This document shows positions 1-8,763 of a DNA stretch of 64,000 bases, one piece after another. The translations under genes were made by a program, and so were the position numbers. Source of the stretch: Pseudolactococcus laudensis. GTDB taxonomy: Bacteria > Bacillota > Bacilli > Lactobacillales > Streptococcaceae. The stretch lies in NCBI RefSeq assembly GCF_013449735.1, contig NZ_JACBNY010000006.1:40441-104440 (forward strand), given 5' to 3'. The notes beneath the pieces are model-generated. The model searched no databases. It had not been told where the DNA came from and saw only the letters and a program-made list of their open reading frames with translations. Position 1 is the first letter of the stretch. Every line of letters starts with the position of its first letter.

Positions 1-810
1 TTTTTGCAAGAATAGGAAGAGAATGATAACTGGGATAACAGTAATCAGGACTGCTGGGAACATCAAATCCCAAGGCACTGAATAAGGACCATCTTTCATT
101 TTAGCGTAGTAAAGGGCTAGCGTTAAGGTTTTATTTTCTGAATCCCCTAAAACTAGGAAAGGTAGGAGATAGTCATTCCAGACCCACATGGCATTGAGGA
201 TAATGACTGTTACTGTTGTCGGTTTGACAAGAGGCATGACAATTTTAAAGTAAACTTGGAAAACACTCGCACCATCTATAATGGCAGCCTCTTCTAATGA
301 GGCCGGCACACTCTTCATAAACCCATGATATAAAAAAGTTGACATAGCTAGACCAAAACCACCATACATGATAATCAAGCCTGGCACATTTTTCAAACCA
401 ACATTTTCAAACATGGCAATGAGTGGATACATCACTGCTTGAAAGGGAATCAGCATTGATGAGGTGAAAAGCAAGAGCACAAACATGGCAAATTTACTTT
501 TCACACGCACCATCATCCAAGCAGCACTTGAAGATAGAATGACAATAAAGCCAACAGCAAGAACTGTAATCAGGACAGTCAATAAAATAGAAGGTACAAG
601 CTTGATTTCAGTCATAGCATGTGAGATATACTTAAAAGTAATCTCTTTTGGTAAAGCCAACGGTGAATCAACAATCTCAGCCTGAGATTTGAAAGAGTTC
701 ATGAACATGAAGGCAATTGGGAAAATCGTCACCAAACCCATGATTAATAAGATGATAAACATGACAACTTTGCCAAGCTTTTGTCCGGTTGTTTGTACTG
801 AATTGTTCAT
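1..810 (-). CDS. Sugar ABC transporter permease, MalG type (3' end outside window)
   Basis: Inner-membrane permease of a carbohydrate ABC importer. The frame reads without a stop from the ATG at 810 to the window edge, 270 codons. Several hydrophobic segments are visible. An EAA-loop motif (EEAAIIDGASVFQVYF) that contacts the ATPase lies about two thirds along. The ATG overlaps the stop of the upstream permease gene by four bases (ATGA), so the two are translationally coupled. No ATPase is visible; it is either beyond position 1 or a shared MsmK-type protein. The substrate cannot be read from the sequence. Confidence 0.9.
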   Translation of the reverse strand, partial: MNNSVQTTGQKLGKVVMFIILLIMGLVTIFPIAFMFMNSFKSQAEIVDSPLALPKEITFKYISHAMTEIKLVPSILLTVLITVLAVGFIVILSSSAAWMMVRVKSKFAMFVLLLFTSSMLIPFQAVMYPLIAMFENVGLKNVPGLIIMYGGFGLAMSTFLYHGFMKSVPASLEEAAIIDGASVFQVYFKIVMPLVKPTTVTVIILNAMWVWNDYLLPFLVLGDSENKTLTLALYYAKMKDGPYSVPWDLMFPAVLITVIPVIILFLFLQK

Positions 811-1721
811 TGCATTTCCACCTCTTTACCTTTCAAAATTACGGTTTGCGTAATTGAAATTGCTGCCACAACAAGGAAGAATATCACGGCCTCTGCTTGG
901 GCAATCCCGTAATTACCATTGGTATCATTGGTCACTTTCAAAACTTGTGCCGCTAACATTCGGTAACCTTGCGGTGCGTTATTCGTCAGCGCAATATTTT
1001 GGTCCAACAACATGAAACATCTAGATAAGACGAGGAAGAAAACAATGGTAAAACTCGGCATGAGCATTGGAATGGTAATTTTAAAGAATTTTTGAAAGGC
1101 ATTGGCACCATCAATTGATGCTGCCTCATAATAATCATCCGAAATGTTAGCAAGACCCGTCGTGTAAATGACCATCATATAACCCGACATCTGCCAAACT
1201 GCCATGATTAAAATCGCAAACATGAGTTTGTTGGGGTCTTTATCCGTCATATAAGTTAAGAACTTAATCGGAATCACCCCTTCTTTACCAAACAAAACCT
1301 TTGTTAAAATGTTGTTAAAGATAAACAACCAGATGAACCCTAAAGATAGCCCCCCTAATAAATTCGGTAGGAAAAAGGTTGCTCGAAAGATTCCGACAGC
1401 CTTCCCAATAGCATTCACCAAGAGCGCTTGTGCCAAGGCAACAACATTGACTGCAATTACTGCAAGTACCGTAAATTTCACCGAGAACAAGAAGGCTGAG
1501 CGAAAGGATTCTTGTTTGAAAGCTGCGATATAGTTTTTCAAGCCAAGAAAGGCCTCAAAGGGATTGGTCGTCCGACCATTTGGTCCCATAAAGAACGAGC
1601 CACGCCAGCCTGTAAATGAGTAGAAAATTCCGATTATGAAAGGAATTAAAACAACAATCAGAAAGACGGCAAAGGCAGGCAAAACAAATGGAAAGAACCA
1701 TTTTTTATATAATTTTGACAT
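807..1721 (-). CDS. Sugar ABC transporter permease, MalF type
   Basis: 304-aa integral membrane protein, the second permease of the carbohydrate importer. The N-terminal membrane segment (about residues 10-35) is followed by further hydrophobic helices, and the EAA loop YYEAASIDGANAFQKFF sits near residues 200-220. That loop is typical of the MalF/UgpA subfamily. It lies between the solute-binding protein gene upstream (132-bp gap with hairpins) and the MalG-type gene, which it overlaps by four bases. It is expected to form a heterodimeric channel with that protein. Confidence 0.92.
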   Translation of the reverse strand: MSKLYKKWFFPFVLPAFAVFLIVVLIPFIIGIFYSFTGWRGSFFMGPNGRTTNPFEAFLGLKNYIAAFKQESFRSAFLFSVKFTVLAVIAVNVVALAQALLVNAIGKAVGIFRATFFLPNLLGGLSLGFIWLFIFNNILTKVLFGKEGVIPIKFLTYMTDKDPNKLMFAILIMAVWQMSGYMMVIYTTGLANISDDYYEAASIDGANAFQKFFKITIPMLMPSFTIVFFLVLSRCFMLLDQNIALTNNAPQGYRMLAAQVLKVTNDTNGNYGIAQAEAVIFFLVVAAISITQTVILKGKEVEMQ

Positions 1722-1796
1722 TAAACTCTCCTTGATTCAGTTCGAACATCACTAGAAGATGCGAAAGATAAGCTGATAAGGCTGATAAACTTGAAC

Positions 1797-1844
1797 ACCC
1801 GTACTGTGTTAGACAATACGGGTAGTCAAGACTGCTTTAGCAGT
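1797..1844 (-). other. Intergenic hairpins between binding-protein and permease genes
   Basis: Two inverted repeats follow the binding-protein stop. 1831-1844 has arms ACTGC/GCAGT. 1797-1823 has arms ACCCGTA/TACGGGT around a 13-base loop. Neither has a run of T on the minus strand, so these are probably RNA-stabilising or partially attenuating structures. Such structures commonly let the binding protein be made in excess over the permeases. Confidence 0.5.
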
Positions 1845-1853
1845 AACATTTAA

Positions 1854-3350
1854 TTATTGACCACTTTGTTCCTTGAAGTCCACCCAAGTTTTAACTGATT
1901 TATCGACATAATCGTCGTAGTCTTTTTCAGTCCATTTTTCTTTCGTCATGTAGTTTTTCTTCAAGAAATCACCAATGGTATCATTGAATGAACCTGGTGT
2001 GCCATCAAATGGATTGCCAAGTGTCGGACCTGCTGCGACATAGGCTGCAACTGCATTATTAAGTTTATTTGGCGATGTCGTGTCTTTCAAATCGTTATAC
2101 ATGATAAAGCCAGCCTCTTCTTTGAGGAATTTTTTACCACAGTCAGACGTATAAAGCCAAGCGAGGAAGTCAGCTGCAATCTCTTGTTGTTTTTTGCTTG
2201 CTTGTTTATTGATGATAAAGTAATTTGGTACAAAGGCTGGAATTGTCGTATTAAAAAGTTTCGCATCTCGGTCTTTGATTTTGATGTCACTATCTTGGAC
2301 TGGCCATTTTACTGGAATCAAATCCATCGTGTCAATAATGCCTTTATCAAGTTTTAAAAGGTTCGGATAAATCCAGTTTCCTTGTTTTAAGAATAAACCT
2401 TTATGTGCGACAAAGTTTGCGAGTGATGCATCATAGCTCCCCGTAGCACTATCAATGAAGTCTGGACCACGTTTAACGGCACCATTTTTACCAGCCATGT
2501 AAGAATATTCAAAGTCAAGTCCTTTGATTTTAGATTTGAGTGCTGCTTTTGCATCCTTAATGCCTTCATCACCTTTGGCATAGTAGGCTGCAGATACATT
2601 TTCAAAGACTGTATTGAGTGGGAATGATACCCAGTGGTTTTGGTAAGTCCATAGTTCAGCACCAGATTCAACGAAAACGCCATTTAATTCTTTAGCCAAG
2701 CCTTTTTTCTCAGCTGCAAAAGTATAGGTATGACCATTAACAGTTACAGGAGAGACTGTACCGTCTTTGATATAAGTATCAACTGCTTTGACAAAAGTTT
2801 GCCATGACGTATAATCAGGTTCAGCTTTTAAGTCAGCTAATAAGGCATAGGTGTCTCCGTCAAACAAATCCTTCAAGACATTTTTATCAACTTGATAACC
2901 GTAACCTTCAATATTATAAGGTAATCCGAAGTTTTCACCATTCTTAGCTGTTAAACGTTGGGCTGCAGGAATCTCATCTGCCAATTTTTTAAGTTTAGCA
3001 TTATCAATTTTATTGATATCTTGCATATAATCTCCCGAGTCAGGTCCCCAGTTAGTGAGTGTACCTGATGAGAAGATAGTTGGTGGTGTTTTAGAGCTAA
3101 ACTCTGTCGTTTGAACTTCATTACCATTGGTTGTGCCAACAGATAAAGTATAGGTCTTAACCTTAATATTGTTTTCTTTACCGTACTCTTCTACGACTTT
3201 TTTGAGTGGGTCAGCGATTTCTCCCTTGCCATTAAAGACATATAGGAAATCATCTCCACCACTTTTTGAACCTGCATTGCCACATGCTGCCAATGACGTT
3301 ACTGCTGCCACAGTCAGCAAACCTAAACCTAACTTTTGCCATTTTTTCAT
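1854..3350 (-). CDS. Extracellular sugar-binding lipoprotein of ABC importer
   Basis: 498-aa family-1 solute-binding protein. The N-terminus (MKKWQKLGLGLLTVAA) is a lipoprotein signal peptide ending in the lipobox LAAC, so Cys23 would be lipidated and the protein tethered outside the membrane. It is longer than the usual 400-430 aa of MalE-like proteins, closer to the large complex-sugar-binding group. It is the first gene of the operon with the two downstream permeases. Promoters, a cre and LacI-type operators lie upstream. The ligand is unknown; the neighbouring LacI regulator and HAD phosphatase fit a di- or oligosaccharide. Confidence 0.92.
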   Translation of the reverse strand: MKKWQKLGLGLLTVAAVTSLAACGNAGSKSGGDDFLYVFNGKGEIADPLKKVVEEYGKENNIKVKTYTLSVGTTNGNEVQTTEFSSKTPPTIFSSGTLTNWGPDSGDYMQDINKIDNAKLKKLADEIPAAQRLTAKNGENFGLPYNIEGYGYQVDKNVLKDLFDGDTYALLADLKAEPDYTSWQTFVKAVDTYIKDGTVSPVTVNGHTYTFAAEKKGLAKELNGVFVESGAELWTYQNHWVSFPLNTVFENVSAAYYAKGDEGIKDAKAALKSKIKGLDFEYSYMAGKNGAVKRGPDFIDSATGSYDASLANFVAHKGLFLKQGNWIYPNLLKLDKGIIDTMDLIPVKWPVQDSDIKIKDRDAKLFNTTIPAFVPNYFIINKQASKKQQEIAADFLAWLYTSDCGKKFLKEEAGFIMYNDLKDTTSPNKLNNAVAAYVAAGPTLGNPFDGTPGSFNDTIGDFLKKNYMTKEKWTEKDYDDYVDKSVKTWVDFKEQSGQ

Positions 3351-3386
3351 TCTAATTCTCCTTAAAAATACGAATCGTAATTATCA

Positions 3387-3427
3387 CAAATATTACATCT
3401 AAACTTTTCTGTCAACCGTTTTCATAA
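3387..3427 (-). promoter_or_regulatory. Proximal promoter with operator for sugar ABC operon
   Basis: On the minus strand TTGACA (3415-3410) and TATTTG (3392-3387) are separated by 17 bases. The -35 is overlapped on its upstream side by a LacI-operator-like sequence, plus-strand CAACCGTTTTCATAA at 3413-3427. The same arrangement is repeated at the distal promoter. The -10 is poor, so activity is less certain. Confidence 0.45.
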
Positions 3428-3535
3428 ACCACCAGATTTTATCCTTGTTTCATTTCTATCCTGCTAGCTAAGTTAGAATTGAACTTTCGTTTAAAATCCT
3501 GAAAACTGGTTCTGAATCTCCTCTCTGTCCTATTT

Positions 3536-3605
3536 TGAAAGCGCTTTCATTTTTTTATAGATGAATTTTACTATACTTCCATTTTTATGTCAACCCTTTT
3601 CATAA
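3536..3605 (-). promoter_or_regulatory. Main promoter, cre and operator for sugar ABC operon
   Basis: Minus-strand TTGACA (3593-3588), a 17-base spacer and TAAAAT (3570-3565) form a near-consensus sigma-A promoter. A perfect palindromic cre, TGAAAGCGCTTTCA (3536-3549), lies just downstream of the expected start site, a typical position for CcpA repression. A LacI-operator-like sequence, CAACCCTTTTCATAA (3591-3605), overlaps the -35. Together they indicate catabolite repression plus specific repression. Confidence 0.8.
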
Positions 3606-3858
3606 ATTTTATTCACGAGCAAAAATCAGATCAAAAAATAAAGATTGTATATTTATATCTCTATTTCATAGGTTAAATAATGCAAATATTATATTAAATA
3701 GCACTATCTCGCATTATTGTCATCATATTTTGCCATTTAATATCATTAAATAATCAATATTTATTATTTAAAATATCTTTTAAAACGATAGCATCTTAGC
3801 TTTACTGTTTATACTTTTGTTTCAAATTATTTATTAAAGACAAATAAAACCATTATTG

Positions 3859-3876
3859 TGATAAACGTTTTCATAT
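3859..3876. promoter_or_regulatory. Third LacI-operator-like site
   Basis: TGATAAACGTTTTCATAT has a central AAACGTTT and shares GTTTTCATA with the proximal copy at the promoter. It lies between the lacI terminator and the sugar operon, so it could be an auxiliary operator allowing DNA looping. Inference from sequence only. The rest of 3606-3858 is very AT-rich and shows nothing else I can name. Confidence 0.4.
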
Positions 3877-3884
3877 CCGATTCT

Positions 3885-3914
3885 AAAAAAAACAGCTGAA
3901 AGTCTCAAGCTGTT
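3885..3914 (-). terminator. Terminator overlapping the end of the LacI-family gene
   Basis: Minus strand AACAGCT (3914-3908), a 10-base loop and AGCTGTT (3897-3891), followed by a run of T. The stem includes the last codons and the stop of the regulator gene, which separates its transcription from the sugar operon. Confidence 0.8.
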
Positions 3915-4894
3915 CCTCTGATAATTAATTTTGTGTTTAACTCTGGCCTTTCCGGTTGTTCACGGTGTTCAATATTAGCAATTATAAGCGCCGCCACATA
4001 TTCACCCATTTCTTTTATCGGTTGCCTAACAGTTGTCAATCCTGGGTACAGTGCCTCTGCAATAGGTTGGTCGTCAAAGCCAATTATCGCTAGAGTTTCC
4101 GGTACTTTAATATTCAATAGATGACATTGGCTTAAAATTCCTGAGGCAACCTCATCGCTGATGACTAAAAGCGCGTCCGGTCGCTCCTCGCCTAGGGCTA
4201 AGACGTCTGTCAAGGTACTTTTTCCGTCGCTAATCGTTAACCGTCTCGGAAAGACACAATCTGAATTTAGTTCAATACCAAACTCTTTCAGAGCTTGTAC
4301 ATACCCTTCATAACGTGGGTCCACAGTCAACATACTCCCTCTGTTACCTGTCACATAGCCAATTTTCCGATGACCTTTCGAGAGTAAATAATAGGTCGCC
4401 TCATAGGTCGCCTTTTTTTCGTCAACATGAATCAGTGGGATATTTTGCTCACCCAGATAGCGATTGCAGACAACGATTTTTCCTGCCTCAATGAGTTTTA
4501 AGACTTCCGGACTATCGTCATCAAGACTAGTCATGATTAAGCCATCTAGCTGACGTTTTTTCAGCATCTCAATAAATTTTTTCTCACGCTCAGGTTCTTC
4601 CAATGTCTGCAAAATAACAATTTGGTAACCGACCTGATAAGGCGCTTTTTCAATCGCATCAACCAAGTAAGTAAAAAAAGGATTGGTCACAAAGGAGATA
4701 ATCACACCTATCAACTTTGTCCCTTTGCCTCTCAGCTGTTGGGCAACGTTATTGGGATAATAATCTAACTCCTTCATAGCGTCAAAGATTTTCTTTTTAG
4801 TCTTATCTGAAACATAAGGGTGGTCATTAATTGCCCTTGAAATGGTCGTAATCGAATAGCCTGTTTTTTCAGCAACATCGCTTATTTTTGTCAT
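3905..4894 (-). CDS. LacI-family transcriptional regulator
   Basis: 329 aa. Residues 1-55 form the LacI helix-turn-helix and hinge (ISDVAEKTGYSITTISRAIN, then YYPNNVAQQLRGKGT). The remaining 270 residues are the periplasmic-binding-protein-like effector domain. It most likely represses the adjacent ABC importer, since LacI-type operators overlap both promoters there. It has its own upstream cre (4984-4997) and its own terminator. The effector sugar is unknown. Confidence 0.93.
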   Translation of the reverse strand: MTKISDVAEKTGYSITTISRAINDHPYVSDKTKKKIFDAMKELDYYPNNVAQQLRGKGTKLIGVIISFVTNPFFTYLVDAIEKAPYQVGYQIVILQTLEEPEREKKFIEMLKKRQLDGLIMTSLDDDSPEVLKLIEAGKIVVCNRYLGEQNIPLIHVDEKKATYEATYYLLSKGHRKIGYVTGNRGSMLTVDPRYEGYVQALKEFGIELNSDCVFPRRLTISDGKSTLTDVLALGEERPDALLVISDEVASGILSQCHLLNIKVPETLAIIGFDDQPIAEALYPGLTTVRQPIKEMGEYVAALIIANIEHREQPERPELNTKLIIRGTA

Positions 4895-4983
4895 CTTGCT
4901 TTACCTATATTTTCTATACACATCGTCTATCTTCTATGTCACTATTATTATAACGAAAAAAAGCCGAAAAGTCTCCCACCATG

Positions 4984-4997
4984 TGATAGCGCTCTCA
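4984..4997 (-). promoter_or_regulatory. cre site upstream of LacI-family gene
   Basis: TGATAGCGCTCTCA has the central AGCGCT of CcpA sites and near-dyad ends. It lies 90 bases upstream of the regulator start, in the space after the HAD gene, and suggests CcpA control of the regulator. Confidence 0.6.
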
Positions 4998-5049
4998 TTT
5001 AGATACCAAAAAAAACGCTACTCACGTTTTTCATCTCACTTATTATCTC

Positions 5050-5922
5050 TTATTGCCACTCGCCTGCTAAAATACGCTCAACTGCATGCGCCACACCATT
5101 CTCAATGTTCGTCACAGTCGTGTACTTAGCAATCGCTTTGACCTCTTCTTCAGCGTTAGCCATTGCGATCCCAACACCCGCTGCCTCAATCATGCTCATG
5201 TCGTTAAAATTATCACCAAGTGCTGCGACTTTTGACAAGGGAAGGCTTAATAGCTCTGTCACTTTTTGGAGGGATTGCCCTTTTTGCGCCGCCTCATGGT
5301 TAACTTCAATATTATTAGCACCAGATGATGTCACCGCCAAATTTGGAATCTGTGACAATTCTTCCTTAGCTAATAATAAAGCTGGATCATCAATTTGTCC
5401 CATCGCAAATATTTTCAAAACTGTTACTTCAGGATTATCCAGAACCTCTTTGAAATCAGCTACAAAATTAATTGGTAACGTCGCCATATGGCTTTTAGCG
5501 ACTTCAAAAGCCTCAGCCTCAGACAAATTAGGCGACGTGCTTTTCAGCCAATGTGCCACACTGGCAATTCGGTCATCAATATTTTCAGTAAAGCCACCCT
5601 TATCCGTAAAAAGTTCAAAATAAATATCATGGCGACGCAAAATAGGCAAGGCTAAGGCAAGCTTTTCCTTTTCAATCCCAACAGTAAAGATATTTTGACC
5701 ATTTTCATCAAAAATTTGCGCTCCATTTGACGTAATGTAGCGGCATTTAATTCCAGCTGACTCCAAGATTGGTTGCGCCTCTTCAATTGAACGCCCAGTT
5801 GCCACAACAAACTCTAACCCTGCTGCCTGTACTTTTTTAATCGCCGCAACATTTTCCTCTGAAATTTCCATCTCAGCATTAAGCAACGTGCCATCCATAT
5901 CTGATGCAATAAGTTGAATCAT
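5050..5922 (-). CDS. Cof-type HAD-IIB sugar-phosphate phosphatase
   Basis: 290-aa cytosolic HAD hydrolase. Motif I is SDMDGTLL (residues 8-15, nucleophile and acid Asp). The Ser/Thr motif II is ATGRS near residue 42. Motif III/IV is GDNFNDMSMI near residue 240, coordinating Mg2+. A C2-type cap fills the middle, as in YidA/Cof enzymes, which dephosphorylate sugar phosphates or other small phosphoesters. The ATG at 5922 follows GGGAAG. Its 5' leader holds one copy of repeat family A. Position next to a sugar importer suggests phospho-sugar detoxification, but substrate range is not predictable. Confidence 0.88.
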   Translation of the reverse strand: MIQLIASDMDGTLLNAEMEISEENVAAIKKVQAAGLEFVVATGRSIEEAQPILESAGIKCRYITSNGAQIFDENGQNIFTVGIEKEKLALALPILRRHDIYFELFTDKGGFTENIDDRIASVAHWLKSTSPNLSEAEAFEVAKSHMATLPINFVADFKEVLDNPEVTVLKIFAMGQIDDPALLLAKEELSQIPNLAVTSSGANNIEVNHEAAQKGQSLQKVTELLSLPLSKVAALGDNFNDMSMIEAAGVGIAMANAEEEVKAIAKYTTVTNIENGVAHAVERILAGEWQ

Positions 5923-5932
5923 TTTTCTTCCC

Positions 5933-6036
5933 TTTCTGCTCTTTCATTAAAATGAAAGCTTGAAACTTGACCTACACTAGCGTTCCGCCCAAGCTGGGTC
6001 ATTCGCGACCTTCGTCCGCTCAAAGTCTTTCTGCGC
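5933..6036 (-). repeat. Repeat family A, single copy in HAD gene leader
   Basis: About 100 bases closely related to the two tandem copies at 30584-30773. Shared words include GCTTGAAACTTGACC, AAGCTGGGTCATTC and CAAAGTCTTTCTGCGC. The end nearest the gene carries a small hairpin (CTTTCATT/AATGAAAG). It lies in the same orientation relative to the HAD gene as the other copies do to asnS, immediately upstream of the ribosome-binding site. It is therefore a repeat in untranslated leaders. Confidence 0.8.
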
Positions 6037-6077
6037 TACTCTAGTGTTTCTTAAAATTCTGTTTGTTTTAGATAGCT

Positions 6078-6091
6078 TGCAAACGTTTCCC
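6078..6091. promoter_or_regulatory. cre/LacI-like site upstream of GntR gene
   Basis: TGCAAACGTTTCCC resembles a cre with one mismatch at the last position. It lies 46 bases before the regulator start, upstream of a TAAAAT -10 candidate near 6125. Confidence 0.4.
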
Positions 6092-6136
6092 TTTCATTTT
6101 AACATATTTTGCTCTGAATTTTGGTAAAATAAAGAT

Positions 6137-6853
6137 ATGAAAAAATATGAACTGATTCTACATGACTTAGAATATAAAATAAAAAATAAAACGTATCAGG
6201 AAAATGACCTGCTACCAAGTGAAAATGAACTCGTCAAAATCTATGATGCCAGTCGTGCAACAATCCGACAATCCCTTCAAATTTTGGAAGAAAAAGGCTT
6301 AATCCAAAAACAAAAAGGACGCGGTTCTGTCGTCATCGCCTCAAGTAAACTTAATTTTCCGATTTCTGGCTTAACTAGCTACAAGGAGTTGCAAGACTCC
6401 CTCGGCTTTCAAAGTGTCACTGAGGTCATTAAATTTGAGAAAATCACTGTCGATAGTGAACTTGCTGCTCGTACACTTTTCGAGCCAGGTATTCCCGTCT
6501 GGCATATCATTCGCGTTCGTAAAATTGACGGCGAGGCAGTCGTCCTTGACCACGATTTTGTCAAACACGACATTTGTCCTGATATGAGCAAAGCAGATGT
6601 TGCCTTCTCCCTCTACGACTACCTTGAAAAACAGCTGAAAATAGAAATTTCCTTCGCCCAAAAAGAAATCACCATCGATTTTATCAATGACGAAGATCGA
6701 CAACTTCTAGATCTCAATCAGCTAGACCGCCACATTGTCAGCGTCAAAAGCCATGTTTTTCTCAATGATGCCAGTGTTTTTCAATATACGGATAGCCGAC
6801 ATCAAGTTGATAAGTTTCGATTCACTGAATTTGCAAGACGACAAAAACGTTGA
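6137..6853 (+). CDS. GntR-family regulator with UTRA domain (TreR-like)
   Basis: 238 aa. Residues 1-70 are a winged helix-turn-helix of the HutC/TreR subfamily (LLPSENELVKIYDASRATIR, then GLIQKQKGRGSVV). Residues 80-235 are the UTRA ligand-binding domain. Length and pattern match TreR, the trehalose-6-phosphate-responsive repressor, but no trehalose PTS or phospho-trehalase is nearby, so the target is open. It is a single transcription unit closed by a strong terminator. Confidence 0.85.
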   Translation: MKKYELILHDLEYKIKNKTYQENDLLPSENELVKIYDASRATIRQSLQILEEKGLIQKQKGRGSVVIASSKLNFPISGLTSYKELQDSLGFQSVTEVIKFEKITVDSELAARTLFEPGIPVWHIIRVRKIDGEAVVLDHDFVKHDICPDMSKADVAFSLYDYLEKQLKIEISFAQKEITIDFINDEDRQLLDLNQLDRHIVSVKSHVFLNDASVFQYTDSRHQVDKFRFTEFARRQKR

Positions 6854-6883
6854 GTTACAAATAAGTTGATACAGACTGAGTAA

Positions 6884-6930
6884 AGATTGAAAAAAAGATA
6901 GCGTCAAGTTTGCTATCTTTTTTTCAATCT
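6884..6930 (+). terminator. Terminator after GntR gene
   Basis: Perfect 19-bp inverted repeat (6884-6902 and 6912-6930) with a 9-base loop. It contains A-rich and T-rich tracts, so it would terminate in either direction. Confidence 0.9.
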
Positions 6931-6954
6931 TTTTAAATTTCCGATACACTATTT

Positions 6955-6983
6955 TTGCAATCGCTTTCTTTTTGGTTTATAAT
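6955..6983 (+). promoter_or_regulatory. Promoter for the nox leader transcript
   Basis: TTGCAA (6955-6960), a 17-base spacer and TATAAT (6978-6983). The expected start is near 6990, about 435 bases before the nox start codon. Confidence 0.75.
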
Positions 6984-6989
6984 AAGTGT

Positions 6990-7424
6990 GGTATTATTAA
7001 TACTTGCGTGTTTATAAAAAAAGCACACATTTTTAAAATTATCGATTCAAAACGGAGGTGAAACGATTAGACGCAGTTAAGTACAAAACGAAACATATTT
7101 TACTTAGTTTCTACCAACTTATCATCGACTAGGCTTAGCGTATTCTTATGCGCTTTCGAATGATTTTCTTGATTTTTTCTGAAACTATTTCAAAACATTT
7201 GTTGCGTTTTCAGACTTGAACGCGTATACTTTTAATTAAGCTACAGCTACAAAACTTCTTCAATCGGCCAAATCATCTCAGGCCATGTCGCTAAAAGTAA
7301 AAGGGGCCACTCAGATAGATACAGCTAGTCAGACTTGTCTTAAGACACTTGTCTTACTTCAGTACCTGTCTCATGTTTAACGTATCAAGCGCACCTCTAA
7401 AAAAGAAAAGGAAACCTACTACCT
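6990..7424 (+). other. Long untranslated leader or small RNA upstream of nox
   Basis: About 435 bases between a good promoter and the nox start codon, with no large ORF. Visible parts: a palindrome GTATTATTAATAC near 6991; a strong SD-like GGAGGTG at 7054-7060 overlapping a GTG that opens a 24-codon frame (7058-7132); and short stems such as GCGTT/AACGC near 7205-7224. I recognise no known riboswitch, T-box or 6S signature, and no clear terminator before nox. A cis-acting leader, a leader peptide or a separate small RNA are all possible. Confidence 0.5.
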
Positions 7425-8753
7425 ATGAAAACAGTTATTATTGGTTCAAACCATGCAGGAATCGCTGCTGCCAATACACTCCTTGACAATTATCCTGGCA
7501 CTGAAGTTGTCTTAATCGACCGCAATACTAACCTCAGCTATCTCGGCTGTGGTACAGCACTTTGGGTTGGCCGTCAAATCGATGGTTATGAAGACCTCTT
7601 TTATACAAACGAAGAAGCTTTCCGCAAAAAAGGTGCTAAAATCTTCATGGAATCAAGTGTGACTAGCATTGATTTTAATAATAAAATCGTTTACTTTGAA
7701 AATAAAGCTGGCGAGAAATCTGAAGAAAGCTATGATAAATTAATCTTGGCAACTGGTAGTAAACCAATCATTCCAAATATTCCCGGTAAAGACCTTGAAG
7801 GCTTACACTTCTTGAAACTTTTCCAAGAAGGACAAGAAGTTGACCACGATATGTCACGTGAAGATGTCAAAACTGTTGCTGTCATCGGTGCTGGTTATAT
7901 TGGCGTTGAAATCGCAGAAGCTGCTAAACGTCGTGGTAAAAATGTCCTCCTCTTTGATGCCATGCCAACGTCTCTTGCGTCTTACTACGACCCTGAATTC
8001 ACACACAACATGGACAAAAATCTTGAAGAAAACGGGATTGAACTTCATTTTGGCGAACTCGCTACTGAATATAAAGGTGATAAACGCGTAACACAATTAG
8101 TTACAGATAAAGGCACTTACGATGTGGATATGGTTATCAATGCCATTGGTTTCACAGCAAATTCAGATTTAGGTAAAGACCACTTGGAAACTTTCCGAAA
8201 TGGTGCTTACCTTGTTGATAATCATCAAAAAACAAGCGACGATAGCGTCTATGCTGTTGGAGACTGTGCGACAATTTATTCAAACGCCCTTGAAGCGACA
8301 ACTTATATTGCCCTTGCGACAAATGCTGTTCGTAGCGGTATCGTTGCGGGTCATAACGTTGGTGGTACGGAACTTGACGCTATTGGCGTACAAGGCAGTA
8401 ACGGTATCTCAATCTTCGGCTATAACATGGTGTCAACAGGCCTTTCTGTTGCTGCTGCTAAAAAAGCTGAAATTGATGTTGACTACACTGACTTTGAAGA
8501 CTTACAAAAACCTGGTTTCATCAAAGAAAATGCACCAGTTAAAATCCGTATTGTCTACGAAAAATCATCACGTCGTATCGTTGGTGCACAACTTGCCTCA
8601 ACTGAAGATATTTCAGCTAACATCCATATGTTCAGCTTAGCTATCCAAGAGCACGTGACGATTGATAAATTGAAACTATTGGACATCTTCTTCTTGCCAC
8701 ATTTCAATCAACCTTACAACTACATCACAATGGCTGCACTTCGCGCAAAATAA
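7425..8753 (+). CDS. nox: Water-forming NADH oxidase
   Basis: 442-aa FAD-dependent oxidoreductase that reduces O2 to water with NADH, recycling NAD+ and protecting against oxygen. The N-terminal FAD-binding motif is IIGSNHAGIAAAN. The redox-active Cys is in SYLGCGTALW (about residue 43). The NADH-binding loop is VIGAGYIGVEIAEA (about 153-166), and a second FAD motif, YAVGDCA, lies near 280. A C-terminal dimerisation domain follows. The Cys arrangement and length match streptococcal and lactococcal NoxE. ATG at 7425 after AAAAGGAAACC. It is monocistronic with a terminator at 8764. Confidence 0.95.
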   Translation: MKTVIIGSNHAGIAAANTLLDNYPGTEVVLIDRNTNLSYLGCGTALWVGRQIDGYEDLFYTNEEAFRKKGAKIFMESSVTSIDFNNKIVYFENKAGEKSEESYDKLILATGSKPIIPNIPGKDLEGLHFLKLFQEGQEVDHDMSREDVKTVAVIGAGYIGVEIAEAAKRRGKNVLLFDAMPTSLASYYDPEFTHNMDKNLEENGIELHFGELATEYKGDKRVTQLVTDKGTYDVDMVINAIGFTANSDLGKDHLETFRNGAYLVDNHQKTSDDSVYAVGDCATIYSNALEATTYIALATNAVRSGIVAGHNVGGTELDAIGVQGSNGISIFGYNMVSTGLSVAAAKKAEIDVDYTDFEDLQKPGFIKENAPVKIRIVYEKSSRRIVGAQLASTEDISANIHMFSLAIQEHVTIDKLKLLDIFFLPHFNQPYNYITMAALRAK

Positions 8754-8763
8754 TTACTTGAAG

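Noticed and set aside
5105..5623. 172-codon plus-strand frame opposite the HAD gene
   Set aside because: Antisense shadow; the HAD gene has intact motifs and no independent start signal is seen for the antisense frame.
6990..7424. Rex operator or 6S RNA in the nox leader
   Set aside because: No TTGTGA-type dyad was seen, and the paired-arm/central-bubble layout of 6S RNA could not be recognised by eye.
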